Below, piece by piece: positions 42,701-54,921 of a DNA stretch of 64,000 nucleotides. Made by a program: the position numbers and the translations under genes. The notes under the pieces were generated by a model. That model was given only the letters and a program-made list of their open reading frames with translations, had not been told where the DNA came from and did no database searches. This stretch comes from Phallusia mammillata (lineage: Eukaryota > Chordata > Ascidiacea > Phlebobranchia > Ascidiidae): NCBI GenBank assembly GCA_003260075.1, contig QLIY01000424.1, positions 1 through 64,000 of the forward strand, read 5' to 3'. Each line of letters begins with the position of its first letter. The first letter of the stretch is position 1.

Positions 42701-45700
42701 TATATTTTGTAGCTTTTAATGAATTGTTTTATTCAGGGTTTAATTGTAGCTTAATATAGAGGGGGGCAAAATTTGTATTATTTTGGCGTAACTGCTGTAT
42801 TAAAAGAAATTTTGGGGAAAAAGTATATCTACGAAAGTCTAATAGGGTGCAAACAAAAAAAGTGGTCAAGATTTTAAGCAGTCAAAACGCGATTGTTTAC
42901 ACCACGTTTGACACGATTAAAAAGCAAGGCTAGCCAAGCAATCAGACACATTATTTTTACTGAAAATTTATATTTAACTTTCTAGAATGCTGCCTCACTT
43001 GACAGTTCAACTGGCGTATTGAGTGTTGGAACAACCAACGTTGCTACTGGTGAGGTAACAAGCGTTGTAGTCCCGAATTCGTTCGGACCAACCAACAGCG
43101 CAGTAACTCCTGGCAATACTTTGATGGTTGCAGCAAGTAAGTAGAATGAACGGTCAAGTGGAAAAAATGGTATTTGAAAAGTTTCTTTGCACAAAGTTAA
43201 GAAATATTTGATGAAAAGTGTCGGGAAAGTTTGTGATTCCAAGCGATGCATAAATCAAATCAAGTAAAAAACCATCCAACTTTTGTTTGGTCCAGGGGTG
43301 TCCAAAAGTGCGGCCTGCGACGGCATTTCCGGTGGCTCGCAGCTGTTGTTTCAATTTTTATTGCGCATGGCCCGCCATAATTTGAATTAAGTTTTGGGTT
43401 GTTGCAACTTCAGGCAAAAGTTTTTCCAAGGACCTTTATTTACCAGTAAAAAGAAAGTAGCCTATGCATGGCGCTGACGCAACAAAATCCCAATATTCCT
43501 TGAATGCCGTATATTTTGTGTTATAATTGTCCGGTTAAAGACTTAAAAAAAAACGTTGGCCCTCGGTCGTCAACCTGATAAAAACTGACCCTTAAAAAAA
43601 GTTTGGACACCCCTGGTTTAGTCACACATAGATTTTGTTACATTACTGTATTGTAAAAAAATAAACTGCTCTCTGTCTGTTAATACAACATTAATAAGGC
43701 ATTAAAAACAAAATTTCTACTGCGTGGTTGAAACTGCATCCATAATTTTAATCATTGAAGTTCCTTATTTAATTTTCATTGACGCCATTATTAAATCACA
43801 TTTAAATAGGTTTCTTTGTAACAAATACCCTAACATTTCTAATACGATAAGTTTAAACAAAAACCTTCACTTGTAGCGCAAGAGGGAATGTTCGGGGCTC
43901 TCCCTACCACTCAGACTGCAGCGGAAAATTTTGTGAATGGAAGTATTCAGCAGCAGATCAATGACGCTTATGGGAATGCTGTGGCAAGAAAGAGACGGTC
44001 TTTGTATGGGGATTTTCCCTCAGAAGATGACGACTCTGTGTCAAGTTTCTTTGGACGCAGGTCTGTTAAAATAGTGGTACCTTTAACGTACTTAAAGATT
44101 TAATCTTTGTGTATTACGCGTAATTATGAAACAAAATATACTAACAATATCATACTAATCACTATAGTTTCGTCAAGCAAGCTGGTATGACGTCATTAAT
44201 AAATGACGTAACAACTTACTGTAGGACATTTATGACTACCCTCACCAGAAATGGACTTACATTGTTTGGTGCTTTCAATAGGCGTCCGAAATTGGCTAAT
44301 TTTGACTCTGCCTGATACAGCAATTAACCCCCTGGCCCAGAAAACGTTACAGTTTAAAAATAGGCGATAATATTGTATTAATTAAAGACCCAGCATTTTT
44401 GTTCTTCAATGGTTGGTGCAATGTAAAACATTATGTTACTTTCTATTCGCCCTGCTTACCCCCCAAACTGACTTTAAATTTTAATAGACCTAAGCCTATA
44501 TTTTGGCATGGTAGATTTTTATAAATACTGGTAAAAAAGGGAACGTTTTTATAATTTTAAAATTTTACTTGCAAGAATAACTAAACCGAATCACACCTTC
44601 CTAGTCCAGCTCCCTAAGCCTTTTTTTATCAGACTCCTACAATCAACTGCAGCAGTTACAGTGCCAACAACCAATGCTACAGTGGTCGTGCCCGATGCCA
44701 TCTTTTCCCCTGTAATTTGCATGCAGGTTTGTATTTTTTGCAAGTGTTCTTTGTAAGAATATTTGCAAATCGTGTTTTTCTTTTGTAGTTGAGCGAAATG
44801 GTTATTTTCAACATCAATCTGAACCCAGCAAATCGAAATCTTAGCAATTATCCGATTTACGTGAAAAACCATCTCTACAACACGAACCCGTCATTTGACT
44901 ACGGACCTTTCAGGTAAAGTTAAGTTGTTTTTGTCTTAGATATAATATATTTTTGTTTGTTGTCAGTCGGGCCTGGTTCGGACTTTGGTTCAAATAAAAC
45001 GCGATTAATTTGGGTCTGATTTTGCATCAGGTAACATTTGTGTCCAATCTCATTTTAGTAAATTTGACTTTCCTATTTTGAGCTTAACATTATGAGTTTC
45101 GGCCGGGTTTTGGTGTGATACTTTTCAAATCTGAGCTGTTATGTAAACCGTGATAACTTTGTATCTATGGACAGAATCAGTTTGAACTTTCATTTTGTAT
45201 GTGCAGGGCTCTTTGCCACAGTTAAAAGTATTATTTTATATGGAAACCTTATTACTGATTTAACTTTTTTTACTAATTAACTCAAATTACTGATTTAACT
45301 TTTTTTACTAATTAACTAAAATTACTGATTTGACTGATTTTACTGATTCACTAAAATTACTAAAACTACTTTTTTTACTAATTAACTAAAATTACTGATT
45401 TAACTTTTTTTACTAATTAACTGAAATTACTGATTTAACTGATTTTTACTGATTCACTAAAATTACTAAAACTACTTATTTTTACTAATTAACTTAAAAT
45501 TACTGATTTAACTGTTTCATACATCTTTACAGGCAACTCCAGTCATACATAGTCCAGGGTAATTTGACAGTTGAAAACTTTGCTTACATCTTCACGCAAT
45601 CCGGTATCTACGTTTTTGCCGACTCGCAGAACTCTGACCATCAAACTATTATCAACGTTCTGGACATCAGTAAGTGTTTCTTAAGTTCAATTCGTACTTT

Positions 45701-48700
45701 GTGACCGGACCTTTTTTTCAGGGGAAGTCAACTGAAAATCTTAATCAGCTTTTTTAGTTTCTAATCGGTTTTAAAATACTACAAGGCATGCTTGATTTGG
45801 CCGAACTAAAGAAGTCTTTTAACTTTTTTTTCTCGTTATGCAGCATATTTATATTACCGTCGCACACCATATTTTTCACTCTTAGTAATTTCAAAGATGC
45901 AATCTGACATTTATTAGGAAGCATTTATTCGAATATTCGAATCCCAAAACTGAGACAACACGTCATCGATTAATCCTATGTAGAATTAAACACTGAGAAA
46001 AACCTAATTGGTAGCAAGATTGCACGGCAGTGTTTAAATTCTATATATTTTGATTTTTTCTATGTATGGTTTTAAACGCTAATATTTGTGTTTCAGGCCT
46101 TGTTTGTCCAGACCAGAGAGTCCAACCAACCACCACCATCAGTCTGGCTTCATTGGGCGTTGCCAAGCAACCGGTGACCAATCTTGCGCCCAATTGGGCT
46201 TTAATTGCCAGTAAGACCAGTGTCATTGTTTTTTCGTCTGTTTAATGAGACTGTTCGTTTTCCATTATAAGTGAAAAAAATTTAGAAAGAAAATTAGTTT
46301 TCTAACACAAGTGCACACAAATTATGTTAAATACCATTTCCACATGCATTATTATTGCCAAACTTGTTTTTTTCAAACTCTTCCCAACTAACTAAATATG
46401 GAAACATGTTTCCAAGAAACAAATGTAAATTGAAAAACTTGGAAACACAGACAAATCTGGTTAATCGAATAACCAATTTCCCCCCCCCCATTTAACTTTT
46501 TTTACTAATTAACTCAAATTACTGATTTAACTTTTTTACTAATTAACTAAAATTACTGATTTGACTGATCCCCCCCCCCACTGATTTTTACTGATTCACT
46601 AAAATTACTAAAACTACTTATTTTTACCAATTAACTTAAAATTACTGATTTAACTGTTTCGTACATCTTTACAGGCAACTCCAGTCATACGTAGTCCAGG
46701 GTAATTTGACAGTTGAAAACTTTGCTTACATCTTCACGCAATCCGGTATCTACGTTTTTGCCGACTCGCAGAACTCTGACCATCAAACTATTATCAACGT
46801 TCTGGACATCAGTAAGTGTTTCTTAAGTTCAATTCGTACTTTGTGTCCGCACCTTTTTTCAGGGGAAGTCAACTGCAAAACTTAATCAGCTTTTTTTAAT
46901 TTCTAATCGGTTTTAAAATACTACAAGGCTGGCCGAAACTAAAAAGATCTTTTAACTTTATTCCCACGTTATGCAGTATCCATATATTATCGTTGCACCC
47001 TAAATTTTGGTAATTTCAAAGATACAACCTGGAGTTAAAATGTATTAGGAAGCTTTCAATTGAATATTCGAACCCCAAAACTGAGACAACAGGTCATAAC
47101 TCTATTAACCCTGCCTTGTAGAGTTAAACACTAAGCAAACCTAATTTGTAGCAAGATTGCACGACATTGTTTATGTTGTTTATGTTTTGAATTTTTGTGT
47201 ATCTGGTTTTAAGCGCAAATATTTGTGTTCCAGGTCTTGTTTGTCCAGACCAGAGAGTCCAACCAACCACCACCATCAGTCTGGCTTCATTGGGCGTTGC
47301 CAAGCAACCGGTGACCAATCTTGCGCCCAATTGGGCTTTAATTGCCAGTAAGACCAGTGTCATTGTTTTTTCGTCTGTTTAATGAGACTGTTCGTTTTCC
47401 ATTATAAGTGAAAAAAATTTAGAAAGAAAATTAGTTTTCTAACACAAGTGCACACAAATTATGTTAAATACCATTTCCACATGCATTATTATTGCCAAAC
47501 TTGTTTTTTTCAAACTCTTCCCAACTAACTAAATATGGAAACATGTTTCCAAGAAACAAATGTAATTGAACAACTTGGAAACACAGACAAATCTGGTTAA
47601 TCGAATAACCCCCCCCCCCCTTCGTCTGTTTAATGAGACTGTTCGTTTTCCATTATAAGTGAAAAAAAAAATTAGAAAGAAAATTAGTTTTCTTCGATTA
47701 ATAACAAGTGCACATCCCCCCCCCCATCAAGCTTTGTTAAATTACGCTACGATTTTGCTATCCTTATGCAATTAAACAAAATATGCCTTTTGTCGGTATG
47801 CAATTAACTAGGTTCGTCTCTGACTGTTTTTTTTCCAAAATTACATGCCCGGTTTCTTATTCAAATAAAATCAGTATCCTTAAAGTTAGCTAATTCCTTC
47901 CACTTTCAGTCTTGCTCGGTCTCTTCGCCTTGTGCGTGATCGTACTTGTGATTGCGATTATTGTGTGGAGGCCACGTGACGCGGGGATCTACCCGATGCG
48001 ATACTGGAAACCTCGCTACAGAGCAGTGGGTGAACCATACGTGCCACCTGAGAAGGCATTGGTACACGTTGCATCTCAGTCAAGGTTAGTGCTCTTTGTA
48101 GTTGCAAAGTGAATATAAATTGTAGCCCTTGTAGAGGGAACTCTAGCCTAGCAAGCAGTAGTTTGTATATTTTATGTGACAAACTGGATTGTACGCAGAA
48201 TTTGACCCCAACAAGAACTTTTGCCAACTGATCGGTTAATATAACAGATTATTTGAGTACATTTTATTTTTACTGTTGTTTTCGAATAGTTTTCTTCTTT
48301 TTGTTTTAGTTTCTTTGTAGAAACAAAACACTTCTAGAGTGAATACAATTATTGCTTAATTTTAAGTTAAGTCAAGCTAAAAAGTAGATTTTTTTTATTT
48401 TCTGCTGTTTAAGACATGTCGAATGTTTTAATACAGACGTAATAGACAGAAATGTTTTTTGAGCAATGTGTACAAAATAAAATCATGTACGATATACCTA
48501 TTATTTATGTTGTTTTCTGAAATGTAAATCCCACAAAAACAACACATTAATGTTGTACACAGTAGCGGACTTGGTCTGATCAGGGAACGAGGAGAAGCTG
48601 AAGGGTCTGAAGATGTTGTCAAAAAAGGTTGCCCCCCCCCCTTATTTGAGTACATTTTATTTTTACTGTTGTTTTCGAATAGTTTTCTTTTTGTTTAGTT

Positions 48701-51700
48701 TCTTTGTAGAAACAAAAAAACTTCTAGAGTGAATACAATTATTGCTTAAATTTAAGTTAAGTCAAGCTAAAAAGTAGATTTTTTTTATTTTCTGGTGTTT
48801 CAGACATGTCGAATGTTTTAATACAGACGTAATAGACAGAAATGTTTTTTGAGCAATGTGTACAAAATAAAATCATGTACGATATACCTATTATTTATGT
48901 TGTTTTCTGAAATGTAAATCCCACAAAAACAACACATTAATGTTGTACACAGTAGCGGACTTGGTCTGATCAGGGAACGAGGAGAAGCTGAAGGGTCTGA
49001 AGATGTTGTCAAAAAAGGTTGGTATTTGGATTATTTCAAACCAACATGATTTGCGGAATTCACTTTTTTCATGTGGTTGTCTTTATTTTGCAGATGTTCA
49101 ATTACTGGAGGACTTTAATGTTCGAACTTTGTATGACAAACTGGAAGATCAAAATCTTCATCTTTCTTCGCAACTTGACAAACATCAAGACAGCTTACAA
49201 GGTTTCTATGAGAAAATCAGCAACCAGACAGAAGGATTAAAGGTTGGCGGTTTAACATAAAGTAGTTTTTTGTTCACACAAATTACAAAAAAAAATTAAC
49301 AACGTCGAGCACAAAACCGCTGGTTAGCTGTTTTTGCTATACACTATGGCTCTTTGTGTTCTGTGATGCTCTGTAGAATTAGATTCGTTGAATAAGGAAC
49401 TGAAAATGTCAGTTAGGCGAAATGTATGTATTCCATGTAAATTCATTGACTGCTTTTGCTTTTTCATTTTTTTTTCTTATTTTCTTACGGTCGGTCTGAT
49501 ATTGTTCAGTATAATCACTCTCAGTCCTGTAAAAGAGTTCTTTACCAGCGATTTGGTTGACGAAAAGATAGTAAAATTTCAACTGTTATGCTTTTGTCAC
49601 CCGCACGGACCAATCACTGCAATACTTATTATTATGTATTACAAATGCATGTAGTAGGTTTCTTACACAAATATTTGTGCAAATGCAAAAACTCTGATGA
49701 TATCAGGATGTGCTTTTGTCTGTTACTTGTTATTTGACATACATTGTTTTGATTTTGCTGTAGAAAATGTTGAACAAGTTAGACGTTTCTGAACTTGAGA
49801 GAGCTGAAAGGTTAAGAGCTGGTGGTGATGGCGGACCCACTGTGGTTAATACTTCACTACAGATGGACGGATTACAAAGGGAACTTCGACTTGCAGGTTC
49901 GAACTGATAACGTCTAAGTTAGGCGTACTTGATATTTCCATGTGGTAAACATTTTAATAGTGGTTTGTGCCAGGTGATATCAATCGTAAACAGACTGCAT
50001 AGATTTGTACGTGTAGACTGGATATTAAGACTTTTGAATGATAAACAACTAAAAACAAGCAACCAGTTAAAATAAATTCCTCAATATAAACACGCTAATC
50101 GTTTGGTTTGCCTTGAAAAATTACCTCGAGGGCGAATCTTGGCATGCGTGCCGAGTTTGTCGACCTCTGGTCAAAGATGTTTTGCGAAGAAAGATGTTGA
50201 ATTTAATTGTCAAACTTACGTTTGTGTTTAAGGTGGATCTTCACTGAGAGAAAAAGAACTTCTCAGATCTCTGGAGGTTCTCATCAGCAAACTTAATTCT
50301 GGCAAGGTGTGTAAACTTTAAACTGTAATCAGTAGTGAATGTGAAAATATGTTTCAAGTTTTTGTCGTTTTTATCATTATATTACGTTGCTAAACTTTAC
50401 AGCAATAATATCAACAGGGAATGTTAAATCTTACACAAGAGCATATATTCAATGCATACAAACGCTCTGAAATTTTCGCATTGTTTAAGCTACTGTTTAG
50501 GTGTGGGTCAAGTTTTTGAGGTGTTTTGACATTTTTACAGATTACTGTGTCTGATGAAGTTATAGAAGACGCCAGACGAAGGTTGCAAGGACTTGAAAGC
50601 AAATCCACAGCTACCAAAGAATTTGGCAAAAAGGTAAAGCTTTCGTAACGATGTTATATTGATACAAATGAAGCAAATGCAACTAAGATTAAAATACTTC
50701 CACACACGCAAAAAACTAGTTTAAAATGTCAGGACATTAACAGAATAAAATTGTGTTTGCGCAACAATTCACTAATTGAAGTAATATCAGTTTTAACTTA
50801 AAGTTGGATAACATATTTTACGACATAAGCTTTTAAACAACTTTGTCACAAAAAATAGAAGAATTTAAAACATTTTCCTTGTGTATCAAACTATTTTATT
50901 CATCCCAAGTCTATTTTTAAGTCCATAGACATCATAATCAACAAAATAATAATTCAATTTAATCCAGAGCGGCTCAGGAATGGATGAGTGGAAGGCACAG
51001 GGCCAGACAGATCTGATTAAAGCTCAACAATCAGACAAGATTGATCTGGACCGTGAACTTTTAGCGGATGAGCGAGAGGCGATGAGCAACCTGATCATCA
51101 AACAAGACGCTCAGAAGCAAAACTTGATGAAAGATCTTCAGGACAAATTGGCTTTCCGTATGCAAGGAGATTTAAGCGAGGAGGAGGTAAGCTTAAATCC
51201 ACGGAAACTTGTCATCGTCGGAACAAAGAATTTGTTTTTATTCTTGTTTGAATGTAAAACAAACTCTTCCGTAACTGTTTTATTAAATGGTGTTCTCTGG
51301 GGAAATTTAATACTGTGTGGAAACCAAAAAGTTATTACATGCAAATTTTTTTGCAAAACACCAAGTAATGAGACACGCACATCTAATGCATTGATATAAA
51401 ATGAAGCAACGTTCTTAGATATTTTTAAAGTTAATCTTCCATGTTAGATGAGCGCACTACTTGCTGAACATGAAAAGGACATGGAAGGGGCGCTTGGTGC
51501 TTTGAGTAAAGAACGACAACGTCAAATGAACGAACTCAAAGAACAATTGGCCGCTAAGAGGCGAGAGAGAGCCGATCAACTGAAGCGTGAACACCAGAAA
51601 CAATGCAAAGAAGCTGGACTACCAGGTTGACAACTAACCAAATAATCATTTTTTTACATTTTTATGTATCCCTCTCTCTTCACTTTCTCTTTTTGTAACT

Positions 51701-54700
51701 TTTTCCCTCTCTCTCTTTCTCTTTTTTATAGTTGATGTATTGATTGCATCCTCGCTTTTCCTTCGTCTCCTGTTCTCCCTCTTTCTCGCTCTCCCTCTCT
51801 TCATCTTTATCGCTTTCCCTCTCTTGCTCCACTTTTCCACTCCGATTTCGTTCCTTTTCTCTGCACCTATTTTTGGTTGTTTTTCACCCTAATTTGAAAG
51901 GATTAATAAACCATACCTACACAATATTAAATATTATATTTACTACACTTTCAGACGAAACAGATGGAGACGCCACAGAGAGCAGTGATGAGGACTTGGT
52001 GATCCTGGAGAAGCAATTGGAAGCTGCCATCCTGGAAGAAAGCGCTCTCGCATCCAAGGAAGAGGCTGATGCTCTCGGAGCCAACGAAGGAATCAAATTG
52101 TCCAAGACCTTTGATGATGAACTGGTAAATATAAAGAGGTTGATTATACGAACCGGCATCATAGCAGTTGCGATAGTAGGCAAAGTATACATGCTGAATA
52201 AATTTAAAATACAATACAGCTGGGGTCTGCAACCCCTTGGCACGCGAGGTGGTTTTTCCTGGCACGCCAACCGATTTGCCCTGTTTATATTGAAGTAACA
52301 TTTTAACCTGTTACACTGCTTGTTCATAGTTGTTATCATGCCATTGTTGTTAAATTCAGCCTTACATGTACAAAACACTCTGCTTTCTTTTTATTATTGT
52401 TATCTACTGGCACGAAACACTATTAGTTAGAAAAACGTTGGCACGCGAAGCCATTGCCACAAGGAAATAACAAGTAAATTGGAACGCGTCGCCTGAAAGG
52501 TTGCCGACCCCTGCAATACAGTATATTCAAGATGCAGTATGCATAAAAGTAACTTTAACATTTGACAATGGTTTTCTTGTCAAAATATTGTTGATGACAC
52601 AAGTAAATAGTATGGTACTTTTTTTCCCTTTAATTCTTTGTTGAGGTAAAATGCATTGCTGTTTTTTCTTACCACCTACACACCTGACATTAAAAAAAGC
52701 ATTTTTTCCATAACACATACACTTGTTGTTCTTTAGAACTCAATGGTGGACAGTGGATTGATCACTGATGATGTGCGGGAGCAAGTAAGGATGGAGATCC
52801 TCAACCAGGAGAAGGATCTTCATGACCGGATGGAGAAGAAGAGAGAGATGCAGGTAACACTTAAACGACTGAGAAAATACTTAATTTCAAATACTGGAAA
52901 GAAGACTACGATGTTTATAAAAAAGCAACAGTAGCATTTTTAGTTTACGATAAAAACGGGTTCCAGAAAATGATCCGTATTGTTTTGCAACAATGAAAAA
53001 TTTCTGAAACAGCACTTACATTTATTGATACAATACCATTTTGAATAGTAAATGCAAAAATGCGTTGATAACGATGGTCTTGTGTTTTCAGATCAAGGCT
53101 CTTCGTGATAGAATGGCTGAAAGAAAGCGCAAACGCATAAAGAAACTGAAAGAAAAACAAGAACAAGAAAAATCAGAAGCGGTAAGTTAACATTTCATCA
53201 ATAAAACATTCTGTTATATATTCGCACTTCGACTAAGAAAGTCACTAACTCAGTGACAAGAGGGCTTGAGTACAAAGTGGAAGATTTTACATTTTATGGT
53301 CATTTTGACGTCATGTGACGTAGGATGACGTCACTCCTGAGATGGAGGAACGACACGCAGTGGAGCGTGGCGCCCTGTCGGCTGAATTGGACGCGGAACT
53401 GGCGGCAATGGAGCGGAACGTAATCGAGTCTGTCCAATCAGAACACGAGGAAGCTCTTAAACAACTCCACACAGAAATCATAAACGAGGTATAATAGAAA
53501 TTTAAAGGAGTAGCTTAGGTTTTGTAGCGTTGTAAATAAAGAATAACTTGGTTCCCGAAAGTGTACATAAATCATTTATTTATATTTTAGTAAAGTATTT
53601 TCACATTTTGATGAATTTCGTTCCACAGTAAGACAAAAGCAAAAATCCTTAAATTAATAAAAAAAATGGCAAAGACAAAAAAGTAACATCGATTACAATG
53701 ATTTTTCACGTGTTGTTTTCAAAGCTACAGCTATTCGAAAATGCTGAAATTTCCAAACTTTTTTACAGCTTGGTGAAAAACACGGAATGGAGCCAATCGC
53801 ACAACAAGAGTTACTGGAGCGTTACAGAAGAGAGGCGGACAACTTTGATCACGTGGTCAGGATGAAACGCGGAAAACAAATGCAAGATTTCAAGGTTACT
53901 AAAGTTCAAAAATTTCTACTGTGACCCCGGGCAAGATTACAAAAGTTTAAACATTTTTCCCTTTTATGACAGACCGGACTTTAGTTATTTAATATTTCAA
54001 GAGTTTTACCAATTCTCCAAATGTTTGGTGAGGGTTTAAGTGAGTGTCGTCGTTTTTAAGAGCAGCTCAATGGCACAATCCTCGAGTTTAACGAAAATTT
54101 AACAGCGCATTGTTGCAGTTACGATGGAAACCATCATAATAATAAAAAGCTAAAAATATTTGGTATACTTGTCCAACTTTCCATTTTGCTTTTTTCAGGC
54201 CAAACTTGCTGCCAAACGGGCTCGCAAAGCCGCCGAGATACAGAAGCTGAACGAAGAAAGGATGAAGAAATTGAAATCCGAGGAGGAAAAGCGAAGATTA
54301 AAGGAGCTTGGTAAATTCCAGGAGGAGCAGGAAGCTCTTAAGGATGCGGAACAAAAATACGGAGGACTCGATATTCCGGAAGTACAAGCTGCTGAAAACC
54401 TAGAAGTTCAAGTAAGTTAGATTCCTTGTCCTGTTTAGATTGTTTTATGTGTATGGTCAAATATTTCGTTGTAACATAAAATTTTACTTAACGAAAGTTT
54501 AGCATAGCAGAGAATTGACAATATAGTTGCAATGACTACAAAGCAAATAAAGACAAAAACCAATGAACTGGATTAGTGCAAAGTTTTTTGCTCAAAGTTT
54601 TGTTACCAATTTTTCGATTTTAAAATTACTCATTTCAGTATTTGGACAATGCCCTGAAGAATGACTCTAAAACTTGTAAAATTGAAAAAAATAATAGGCT

Positions 54701-54859
54701 ACAGCCCCGTAAAGCAAGCTGTATCAATATCGTAGTACGAACTATTACCAGTCAGGTTTGCCTAACTTGCTTATAACCTTCAAATAAGTAACTTTAAGTT
54801 GCTTGTGCAAATCATTACGGTGAAACACACGTTTTGTAAACACAATACAAAGACCAAGG

Positions 54860-54921
<62 letters not shown>

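Noticed and set aside
45251..45512. CRISPR-like repeat array
   Set aside because: The units are degenerate, AT-rich and lack unique spacers; the genome is eukaryotic.
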